Shown piece by piece: positions 1-12,700 of a DNA stretch of 64,000 bases. The notes below the pieces were generated by a model. It was given only the letters and a program-made list of their open reading frames with translations, was not told the DNA's origin and did no database searches. Each line of letters begins with the position of its first letter. Position 1 is the stretch's first letter. The stretch lies in NCBI GenBank assembly GCA_944989445.1, contig CALYLW010001400.1, forward strand, positions 64,167 through 128,166. The letters run 5' to 3'. This DNA comes from Ampullaceana balthica (lineage: Eukaryota; Mollusca; Gastropoda; Lymnaeidae). A program made the translations under genes and the position numbers.

Positions 1-473
1 TACAATAACTAGGACATTACAATAACTAGGACATTACAATACCTAGGACATTACAATACCTAGGACATTACAATACCTGGGACATTACAATACCTGGGAC
101 ATTACAATACCTGGGACATTACAAAACCTAGGACATTACAATATCAGATCAAACCTAGAACATTACAATATCAGATCAAACCTAGAACATTACAATATCA
201 GATCAAACCTAGAACATTACAATACCAGATCAAACCTAGAACATTACAATATCAGATCAAACCTAGAACATTACAATACCAGATAAAACCTAGAACATTA
301 CAATACCAGATCAAACCTAGAACATTACAATATCAGATCAAACCTAGAACATTACAATACCAGATCAAACCTAGAACATTACAATACCAGATCAAACCTA
401 GAACATTACAATACCAGATCAAACCTAGGACATTACAAAACCAGATCAAACCTAGGACATTACAATACCAGAT
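1..473. repeat. Minisatellite, 18-bp then 29-bp unit
   Basis: Core CATTACAATA(C/T)C plus CTAGGA/CTAGAA. Starts as a short unit and grows into a 29-bp unit with CAGATCAAAC. Runs off the left edge; presumably intron upstream of FReD exon A. Confidence 0.9.
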
Positions 474-624
474 CAAAGTTTTCAACATCCAACTGTCATA
501 TGACATAATACCAAGCTGAAAATAACTTGTTTCAGTTTTATACCGCAATTTTGTTCATTAGCTGCTTCCATGAACTAAACTAAGGACAAATTCTAATACT
601 CTTGAAAACATATTGTTCCTCTAG

Positions 625-701
625 ACTGTGGCTCATTACTGAAAGCTGGTTACAACATCTCAGGAGTGTACAGATTACATCTGAATAATGCTGACCACTT
701 G
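625..701 (+). CDS. FReD gene exon A (start of the domain)
   Basis: Acceptor is TTCCTCTAG before 625 and donor CTTG|GTAAGT after 701. It opens with two bases completing a codon, then encodes CGSLLKAGYNISGVYRLHLN and NADHL, the classic N-terminal edge of a FReD with its first cysteine. The last 30 bases and the donor are the first copy of a 41-bp array running to 1037. Only this first donor keeps the frame; reading on meets TGA in the next copy. Confidence 0.85.
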
Positions 702-3700
702 GTAAGTTTGACAGATTACATCTGAATAATACTGACCACTTGGTAAGTTTGACAGATTACATCTGAATAATACTGACCACTTGGTAAGTTTGACAGATTA
801 CATCTGAATAATGCTGACCACTTGGTAAGTTTGACAGATTACATCTGAATAATACTGACCACTTGGTAAGTTTGACAGATTACATCTGAATAATGCTGAC
901 CACTTGGTAAGTTTGACAGATTACATCTGAATAATACTGACCACTTGGTAAGTTTGACAGATTACATCTGAATAATACTGACCACTTGGTAAGTTTGACA
1001 GATTACATCTGAATAATACTGACCACTTGGTAAGTTTTTATTTAGGTCCTCACATCAGTAAATTTTGAAGTAGAGAATTTCTTTCTTTTTTTATTATTGC
1101 GGTTTACTCATTGATTTCAATGAACATCTTATAAACCATCTAATTTATGCACATCTCTGTTGATTGACGTAACACTCCTCATAACATCTTATAAACCATC
1201 TAATTTATGCACATCTCTGTTGATTGACGTAACACGCCTCATAACATCTTATAAACCATCTAATTTATGCACATCTCTGTTGATTGACGTAACACGCCTC
1301 ATAACATCTTATAAACCATCTAATTTATGCACATCTCTGTTGATTGACGTAACACGCCTCATAACATCTTATAAACCATCTAATTTATGCACATCTCTGT
1401 TGATTGACGTAACACGCCTCATAACATCTTATAAACCATCTAATTTATGCACATCTCTGTTGATTGACGTAACACTCCTCATAACATCTTATAAACCATC
1501 TAATTTATGCACATCTCTGTTGATTGACGTAACACGCCTCATAACATCTTATAAACCATCTAATTTATGCACATCTCTGTTGATTGACGTAACACTCCTC
1601 ATAACATCTTATAAACCATCTAATTTATGCACATCTCTGTTGATTGACGTAACACGCCTCATAACATCTTATAAACCATCTAATTTATGCACATCTCTGT
1701 TGATTGACGTAACACGCCTCATAACATCTTATAAACCATCTAATTTATGCACATCTCTGTTGATTGACGTAACACGCCTCATAACATCTTATAAACCATC
1801 TAATTTATGCACATCTCTGTTGATTGACGTAACACGCCTCATAACATCTTATAAACCATCTAATTTATGCACATCTCTGTTGATTGACGTAACACGCCTC
1901 ATAACATCTTATAAACCATCTAATTTATGCACATCTCTGTTGATTGACGTAACACGCCTCATAACATCTTATAAACCATCTAATTTATGCACATCTCTGT
2001 TGATTGACGTAACACGCCTCATAACATCTTATAGACCATCTAATTTATGCACATCTCTGTTGATTGACGTAACACGCCTCATAACATCTTATAAACCATC
2101 TAATTTATGCACATCTCTGTTGATTGACGTAACACGCCTCATAACATCTTATAAACCATCTAATTTATGCAAATCTCTGTTGATTGACGTAACACGCCTC
2201 ATAACATCTTATAAACCATCTAATTTATGCACATCTCTGTTGATTGACGTAACACGCCTCATAACATCTTTTAAACCATCTAATTTATGCACATCTCTGT
2301 TGATTGACGTAACACGCCTCATAACATCTTATAAACCATCTAATTTATGCAAATCTCTGTTGATTGACGTAACACACCTCATAACATCTTATAAACCATC
2401 TAATTTATGCAAATCTCTGTTGATTGACGTAACACGCCTCATATCTCACCCAATAGATGCCGTGTGAGTTTCGTGATAACAACGCCTTTACAGTTATTCT
2501 TCGACGTATGAGCAACTCTGTCTCATTCATACAGCCATGGGCGTATTATGAGGCAGGATTCGGACATCCTCAGGACAACTTTTGGGCTGGTCTTGCACAA
2601 ATATATGCTTTAACCTCTGCTGGTCAGTCTGGTCAATCATTTTATGAGTCTTGTAGAGTCTCTCTTGTAGAGTCTGTCTTTTGGAGTCTGTCTTGTTATA
2701 TATATATATACATATATAATTATATATAACCCCTTTCCAGTCCATGACGGACTATGGGGCATATGAAGTAGCTAACAAGTTTTATTTAGCCACCACTAAC
2801 GAGCAAGGGATTGTGTCGCTAGCACAATGCCCCGGGGCCTCGCCAGCACCGACAATAGAACCCGTGACTCTCTTCTGTCTCGGTTTGGCAGTCCAGCGCG
2901 ATACCGCTACTTGTGCCTCGTTCTTAATTCCATAAATATTAGAAATTAGATATAAGTTCTTGATCAAAATATGTTAACGGTCAAGGGGTAAATCATATTA
3001 CAAAATTTGTTTTTTAACCTGTCATTTAATATTGATTGTTGTGAGTAGAGGTTGGGGGAGGGGGGGAATCTTATAAGAAAACTTGAAGTTAAACCAAATG
3101 GACTGAAATATTTCCTTGTGTCACAGGAAACAATGTCTTACAAATCAACATGCAGGACTGGTCAGGACAGAACCAGAATGCTGTGTACAGGGGAGTGTAC
3201 TTGGAGAACAGGAATGTCCGGTACAGGCTTCATGTCGGATCGTACAGCGGTGAGAGATGACCTTGAACTCTGTTGGCTTTGAGAGTTCAACGCCCTTTTT
3301 TCAATTTTGATTTATTTCCAAGTTTATAATTTGAGAATACTCATTGTTTACACATAGTATTAGGTACCACAAACTGAAATTTCAAAATAGCCCCACAGCT
3401 TTTCTAGTAATGTATTTTAAAGTACTAGTAATTCTAAGACCGAGGACACCAAGTTTGTTTATATATCTTCATAAAGAGAAAGTTATGGTTATTTGAAGTT
3501 CAGGTTTTTTCTTCCCTAAAAATAGCTGTTTTTGAAAGACAATATCTGTAAAATTATTTTACTTATACCCACTTACTCACTCTCATTTCAACCAAAAGTA
3601 TATGGAGAACAAACTCAATTTTTTTCAGGGGTGCAAAATAATTTAATCCTAAAAATTTATTGACCTGAAAATGGATTTGCATCATTTTTGAAAAAAAATA

Positions 3701-6700
3701 AAAAGGAAGGTAAAAATCCTAAAATTAACAACTTTTCAAAAAAACATAAAAAATAAGCTAATGAATAAGGATACAAGATAATTATATCAAAATGAAGGGT
3801 AACTAAAGATCTATAAACAGAAATAAAGTGTTTACCCACAAGTTCAATAAAAATGCAAGGGTTCTCAAAAAGTTAAAATTTAGTCATTTTCAAAAATTTG
3901 TAAAAAAATAACACATAACTCTAAAGTTGTAAAAATTGCATTAAAATAAAGACTAACCATTGCTTATAACTATTCAAAGATCAAATTAACCCATTCTATA
4001 TACATTTAAAATACAAGTGAGTTTGGATATGCGCAATGGTTTATATGAACTTAAGTGCAGAAAAGTAGTATTATATCAAAATTAAATAATTACAAATGTT
4101 TTTTTCTAATCCCAATATTTAAAAAAATGTTATTAATTATTAGTATACAGAATATATGAGCTTAATAGTCAGCTTACTAATAAAATATTTAACTTAACAT
4201 ACCTTTAGACACAGTCATATAATAAGCAAAGCTATTTATAAGTCTCAGCAAAAGATCAACATAAAACTCAATAATAAACTTACAGTCGAAACCGGTTCAG
4301 TCGACGGCGTTGGGGTATGAAAAATGGCATCGAGATAACCGATGATCGAGTTAAAACGAAAACCAATATGTCGGCAAAATATTAACATGCTCTTGAAATT
4401 TCTTTATGCACGTCTTGTGCATTAATTAGTGATGGGACGATTAATCAGAATTGTAGAGTGTAACGTCTCGTCTGGTTTGTGTAAGAAATCGTGTTTCTAA
4501 AATTGAAGAGCTACAAGTATGTCGAAATAGTTCGAATGCACAGAAGAGCGCCGCCACAATCTTTATTTAACTTTAATTAATTTTTGTTGTTATTTTTGGC
4601 CTGTTTTAAAAGTAATTTTATCAATAATTATATTGCTGAATCATTACCATTGAAATAAAAACTAGATTATGCGCTAGATTGCTTCATTTTAGCCCCTGCG
4701 CTCGTGCCTGCGGCCCTGGCTTACTTGTTTTATGCCGGTCTTGCACTAGTCTAATCATTAAGTAGGCCATAGTACCAGATGAACCCTAAAACCTATCTGT
4801 CAGGGACAAACCCATGAAAAAATTAATTAATTATGTTTAAAAAAATGTAAAGTAAAGAGAAAAAAAAACGCCCCAACTAAAAATCGAACCCCAGACCTAT
4901 ATTTCAGCAATCGATCGCTCTATCAATTTGACCACGAAGCTGCTGACAAAAAATTAGTTCTTTTTAAAATTATAATGAAAAGGCTTTAAATATATCGCTA
5001 ACTCTTTAATTTAAGAATCAAGAGTTATTACACAAAGCAGACGAGACAATACACACTATCTTATTTGTTTTGTTTTGCCGACGTTCCAAATAAAAATAAA
5101 TGAAAAGTTGTTTCCGTATATCAATTGGAAAATGGACAATCTTTTCAAAAATATTAACCAACAAGTCAAATTATGTCAAAAACTTATAATTATATGAATT
5201 TTTTCTGGCATTTTTACATTTTTTTACATTTTAAATAATATTCTATAATGTTGTGTTATACGAAACTAAAGATTGTCCAATTTTGCATACGATACACTAC
5301 TTTTTAACCCAATTGTATGTATCTTGCGCTACAGCAAAGACGTTGAATGGAAGAGGGTAAAAAAACATAACTCGGCTGCTGCTCAAAAATCGTTATGGTG
5401 ATGGTTTTCCAGCGAAAAATTTAATATTTTAAATTAGATCAACATCAAAGAATATAACATATAATTAAAGGGCTTAAAATACACTTTTCAATGGTACAAC
5501 TTTAATTTGTATAACATCTCTTTTTATTATAGAAAAATGTGAGTGAAAAGTTGCTTAGCTTCAGGGCGAAAAAACGCAATTTTGTGTCAGTTTGTGGTAC
5601 CTAATAGTATACATTAAATTGGGGTATTCCTATATATGTTTGTTTACCTATCGTTACCAAATGTAGTACACTGTGGTTCAATGTAGTACACTGTGGTTCA
5701 ATGTAGTACACTGTGGTTCAATGTAGTACACTGTGGTTCAATGTAGTACACTGTGGTTCAATGTAATACACTGTGGTTCAATGTAGTACACTGTGGTTCA
5801 ATGTAGTACACTGTGGTTCAATGTAGTACACTGTGGTTCGTATTTCTAGACTCTCTATTTTGATAGAATTGTGAAATTAACAAATTTTTAAAAATATGTA
5901 TATTAAAAAATTATACTAACCCTAACTCCTAACCCTAACTTAAATTTTTTTTGTAAAAATGTATAAAATGAGTGCATCAAATAAATGTCTAGTTCAATAA
6001 TTGTCCCACGGTAAATCTACAATTGTATTTGTTCAGGCTCATTACCCGATGACTTGTCCTATCAAAACAACATGCCATTTTCAACCTATGATGCACCTGA
6101 TCCTTCAGGTAAATACTTCATACTATTGTTTTAATTATTGTACTAAAAAAATTAGACCTGCATGTTACACATATAATTTCTTAAATAAACATTTTTCACA
6201 TTTGTATTTCCGAGCTGAAAAATTACAATATGTTTGAACATAGCTCATAGACAATAACATAGCTCATAGACCATAACATGGCTCACAGACCATAACATGG
6301 CTCATAGACAATAACATAGCTCATAGGCCATAACATGGCTCACAGACCATAACATGGCTCATAGACAATAACATAGCTCATAGGCCATAACATGGCTCAC
6401 AGACCATAACATGGCTCATAGACATAACATGGCTCATAAATCATAACATGGCTCATAGACCATAACATGGCTCATAGACCATAACATGGCTCATAGACAA
6501 TAAATAGCTCATAGACCATAACATAGCTCATAGACCATAACATGGCTCATAGACCATAACATGGCTCATAGACCATAACATGGCTCATAGACCATAACAT
6601 GGCTCATAGACCATATAACAAGGCTCGTAGACCATAACATGGCTCATAGACCATAACATGGCTCACAGACCATAACATGGCTCACAGACCATAACATGGC

Positions 6701-9700
6701 TCACAGACCATAACATGGCTCATGAACCATGATATGGCTCACAGACCGTGACATGGCTCATAGACCATGACATGGCTCATAGACCATGACATGGCTCATA
6801 GACCATGACATGGCTCATAGACCATGACATGGCTCATAGACCATGACATGGCTCATAGACCATAACATGGCTCACAGACCATAACATGGCTCATAGACCA
6901 TAACATGGCTCATAGACCATAACCGTCCAAACAATAATTTAATGGGGGCTAACAATAAAATAAAAATGTCATCCATCTAAGCTAGAAGACACCAATAATG
7001 ATTTTATCCATGTTGGTAGCTAGAAGGCATCAATAATGATTTGATCCATGTTGGTGGCTAGAAGACACCAATAATGATTTGATCCATGTTGGTGGCTAGA
7101 AGACACCAATAATGATTTGATCCATGTTGGTAGCTAGAAGACACCAATAATGATTTTATCCATTTTGGTGGCTAGAAGACACCAATAATGATTTGATCCA
7201 TGTTGTAGCTAGAAGACACCAATAATGATTTGATCCATGTTGGTAGCTAGAAGACACCAATGATTTGATCCATGTTGGTAGCTAGAAGACACCAATAATG
7301 ATTTGATCCATGTTGGTGGCTAGAAGACACCAATAATGATTTGATCCATGTTGGTAACTAGAAGACACCAATAATGATTTGATCCATGTTGGTAGCTAGA
7401 AGACACCAATAATGATTTGATCCATGTTGGTAGCTAGAAGACACCAATGATGATTTGATCCATGTTGGTGGCTAGAAGACACCAATGATTTGATCCATGT
7501 TGGTAGCTAGAAGACACCAATGATGATTTGATCCATGTTGGTGGCTAGAAGACACCAATGATTTGATCCATGTTGGTAGCTAGAAGACACCAATGATTTG
7601 ATCCATGTTGGTAGCTAGAAGACACCAATGATTTGATCCATGTTGGTAGCTAGAAGACACCAATAATGATTTGATCCATGTTGGTAGCTAGAAGACACCA
7701 ATGATTTGATCCATGTTGGTAGCTAGAAGACACCAATAATGATTTGATCCATGTTGTAGCTAGAAGACACCAATAATGATTTGATCCATGTTGGTAGCTA
7801 GAAGACACCAATGATTTGATCCATGTTGGTAGCTAGAAGACACCAATAATGATTTGATCCATGTTGGTAGCTAGAAGACACCAATAATGATTTGATCCAT
7901 GTTGGTAGCTAGAAGACACCAATGATTTGATCCATGTTGGTAACTAGAAGACACCAATGATTTGATCCATGTTGGTAACTAGAAGACACCAATAATGATT
8001 TGATCCATGTTGGTAGCTAGAAGACACCAATGATTTGATCCATGTTGGTAACTAGAAGACACCAATAATGATTTGATCCATGTTGGTAGCTAGAAGACAC
8101 CAATGATTTGATCCATGTTGGTAGCTAGAAGACACCAATAATGATTTGATCCATGTTGGTAGCTAGAAGACACCAATAATGATTTGATCCATGTTGGTAG
8201 CTAGAAGACACCAATGATTTGATCCATGTTGGTAGCTAGAAGACACCAATGATTTGATCCATATTGGTAGCTAGAAGACACCAATGATTTGATCCATGTT
8301 GGTAGCTAGAAGACACCAATGATTTGATCCATGTTGGTAGCTAGAAGACACCAATGATTTGATCCATGTTGGTAGCTAGAAGACACCAATGATTTGATCC
8401 ATGTTGGTAGCTAGAAGACACCAATGATTTGATCCATGTTGGTATCTTGAAGACACTAATAATGATTTGATCCATGTTGGTAGCTAGAAGACACCAATAA
8501 TGATTTGATCCATGTTGGTAGCTAGAAGACACCAATAATGATTTGATCCATGTTGGTAGCTAGAAGACACCAATGATTTGATCCATGTTGGTAGCTAGAA
8601 GACACCAATAATGATTTGATCCATGTTGGTATCTAGAAGACACCAATAATGATTTGATCCATGTTGGTATCTAGAAGACACCAATAATGATTTGATCCAT
8701 GTTGGTAGCTAGAAGACACCAATAATGATTTGATCCATGTTGGTAGCTAGAAGACACCAATAATGATTTGATCCATGTTGGTGGCTAGAAGACACCAATG
8801 ATTTGATCCATGTTGGTAGCTAGAAGACACCAATGATTTGATCCATGTTGGTAGCTAGAAGACACCAATGATTTGATCCATGTTGGTGGCTAGAAGACAC
8901 CAATAATGATTTGATCCATGTTGGTAGCTAGAAGACACCAATAATGATTTGATCCATGTTGGTAACTAGAAGACACCAATAATGATTTGATCTATGTTGG
9001 TATCTAGAAGACACCAATAATGATTTGATCCATGTTGGTAGCTAGAAGACACCAATGATGATTTGATCCATGTTGGTAGCTAGAAGACACCAATGATGAT
9101 TTGATCTATGTTGGTATCTAGAAGACACCAATAATGATTTGATCCATGTTGGTATCTAGAAGACACCAATAATGATTTGATCTATGTTGGTATCTAGAAG
9201 ACACCAATAATGATTTGATCTATGTTGGTATCTAGAAGACACCAATGATTTGATCCATGTTGGTAGCTAGAAGACACCAATGATTTGATCTATGTTGGTA
9301 TCTAGAAGACACCAATAATGATTTGATCTATGTTGGTATCTAGAAGACACCAATAATGATTTGATCCATGTTGGTAGCTAGAAGACACCAATGATTTGAT
9401 CCATGTTGGTAGCTAGAAGACACCAATGATTTGATCCATGTTGGTAGCTAGAAGACACCAATGATTTGATCTATGTTGGTATCTAGAAGACACCAATGAT
9501 TTGATCCATGTTGGTAGCTAGAAGACACCAATGATTTGATCTATGTTGGTATCTAGAAGACACCAATAATGATTTGATCTATGTTGGTATCTAGAAGACA
9601 CCAATAATGATTTGATCCATGTTGGTAGCTAGAAGACACCAATGATTTGATCCATGTTGGTAGCTAGAAGACACCAATGATTTGATCCATGTTGGTAGCT

Positions 9701-12700
9701 AGAAGACACCAATGATTTGATCCATGTTGTAGCTAGAAGACACCAATGATGATTTGATCCATGTTGGTATCTAGAAGACACCAATAATGATTTGATCCAT
9801 GTTGGTAGCTAGAAGACACCAATGATTTGATCCATGTTGGTAGCTAGAAGACACCAATAATGATTTTATCCATGTTGGTGGCTAGAAGACACCAATAATG
9901 ATTTGATCCATGTTGGTAGCTAGAAGACACCAATAATGATTTGATCCATGTTGGTGGCTAGAAGACACCAATGATTTGATCCATGTTGTAGCTAGAAGAC
10001 ACCAATAATGATTTGATCCATGTTGGTAGCTAGAAGACACCAATAATGATTTGATCCATGTTGGTGGCTAGAAGACACCAATGATTTGATCCATGTTGTA
10101 GCTAGAAGACACCAATAATGATTTGATCCATGTTGGTGGCTAGAAGACACCAATAATGATTTGATCCATGTTGGTAGCTAGAAGACACCAATAATGATTT
10201 GATCCATGTTTGTGGTTAGAAGACACCAATAATGATTTGATCCATGTTGTAGCTAGAAGACACCAATAATGATTTGATCCATGTTTGTGGTTAGAAGACA
10301 CCAATAATGATTTGATCCATGTTGTAGCTAGAAGACACCAATAATGATTTGATCCATGTTGGTAGCTAGAAGACACCAATAATGATTTGATCCATGTTGG
10401 TAGCTAGAAGACACCAATAATGATTTGATCCATGTTGGTGGCTAGAAGACACCAATAATGATTTGATCCATGTTGGTGGCTAGAAGACACCAATGCTTTG
10501 ATCCATGTTGGTAACTAGAAGACACCAATAATGATTTGATCCATGTTGGTGGCTAGAAGACACCAATAATGATTTGATCCATGTTGGTAGCTAGAAGACA
10601 CCAATAATGATTTGATCCATGTTTGTGGTTAGAAGACACCAATAATGATTTGATCCATGTTGTAGCTAGAAGACACCAATAATGATTTGATCCATGTTTG
10701 TGGTTAGAAGACACCAATAATGATTTGATCCATGTTGTAGCTAGAAGACACCAATAATGATTTGATCCATGTTTGTGGTTAGAAGACACCAATAATGATT
10801 TGATCCATGTTGGTAGCTAGAAGACACCAATAATGATTTGATCCATGTTGGTAACTAGAAGACACCAATAATGATTTGATCCATGTTGGTAACTAGAAGA
10901 CACCAATAATGATTTGATCCATGTTGGTAGCTAGAAGACACCAATAATGATTTGATCCATGTTGGTAGCTAGAAGACACCAATAATGATTTGATCCATGT
11001 TGGTAGCTAGAAGACACCAATAATGATTTGATCCATGTTGGTAACTAGAAGACACCAATAATGATTTGATCCATGTTGGTGGCTAGAAGACACCAATAAT
11101 GATTTGATCCATGTTGGTAACTAGAAGACACCAATAATGATTGATCCATGTTGGTGGCTAGAAGACACCAATGATTTGATCCATGTTGGTAACTAGAAGA
11201 CACCAATAATGATTTGATCCATGTTGGTAACTAGAAGACACCAATAATGATTTGATCCATGTTGGTAGCTTTAAGACACCAATAATGATTTGATCCATGT
11301 TGGTAACTAGAAGACACCAATAATGATTTGATCCATGTTGGTAGCTAGAAGACACCAATAATGATTTGATCCATGTTGGTGGCTAGAAGACACCAATGAT
11401 TTGATCCATGTTGGTAGCTAGAAGACACCAATAATGATTTGATCCATGTTGGTGGCTAGAAGACACCAATGATTTGATCCATGTTGGTAGCTAGAAGACA
11501 CCAATAATGATTTGATCCATGTTGGTAGCTAGAAGACACCAATAATGATTTGATCCATGTTGGTAGCTAGAAGACACCAATAATGATTTGATCCATGTTG
11601 GTGGCTAGAAGACACCAATGATTTGATCCATGTTGGTGGCTAGAAGACACCAATGATTTGATCCATGTTGGTAGCTAGAAGACACCAATAATGATTTGAT
11701 CCATGTTGGTGGCTAGAAGACACCAATGATTTGATCCATGTTGGTAACTAGAAGACACCAATAATGATTTGATCCATGTTGGTGGCTAGAAGACACCAAT
11801 AATGATTTGATCCATGTTGGTAGCTAGAAGACACCAATGATGATTTGATCCATGTTGGAAGCTAGAAGACACCAATAATGATTTGATCCATGTTGGTAGC
11901 TAGAAGACACCAATGATGATTTTATCCATGTTGGTGGCTAGAAGACACCAATAATGATTTGATCCATGTTGGTAGCTAGAAGACACCAATAATGATTTGA
12001 TCCATGTTGGTAGCTAGAAGACACCAATAATGATTTGATCCATGTTGGTGGCTAGAAGACACCAATAATGATTTGATCCATGTTGGTGGCTAGAAGACAC
12101 CAATAATGATTTGATCCATGTTGGTGGCTAGAAGACACCAATAATGATTTGATCCATGTTGGTATCTAGAAGACACCAATAATGATTTGATCCATGTTGG
12201 AAGCTAGAAGACACCAATAATGATTTGATCCATGTTGGTGGCTAGAAGACACCAATAATGATTTGATCCATGTTGGTAGCTAGAAGACACCAATGATGAT
12301 TTGATCCATGTTGGTAACTAGAAGACACCAATAATGATTTGATCCATGTTGGTAGCTAGAAGACACCAATAATGATTTGATCCATGTTGGTGGCTAGAAG
12401 ACACCATAATGATTTGATCCATGTTGGTGGCTAGAAGACACCAATAATGATTTGATCCATGTTGGTAACTAGAAGACACCAATAATGATTTGATCCATGT
12501 TGGTAACTAGAAGACACCAATAATGATTTGATCCATGTTGGTAGCTAGAAGACACCAATAATGATTTGATCCATGTTGGTAGCTAGAAGACACCAATAAT
12601 TATTTGATCCATGTTGGTGGCTAGAAGACACCAATAATGATTTGATCCATGTTGGTGGCTAGAAGACACCAATAATGATTTGATCCATGTTGGTAACTAG

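Noticed and set aside
1160..2467. 435-codon open frame
   Set aside because: It is a 60-bp repeat read in a frame without stops; composition is purely periodic. Only the last part after 2457 is a real exon.
2744..2935. A further FReD exon (MTDYGAYEVANKF)
   Set aside because: Lies between exons B and C, which already join in phase; sequence is a SINE.
4865..4955. tRNA gene
   Set aside because: Same reason; shared with another copy at 14930-15015, so a SINE.
5918..5942. Telomere-like CCCTAA motifs
   Set aside because: Only two or three imperfect units; no array.
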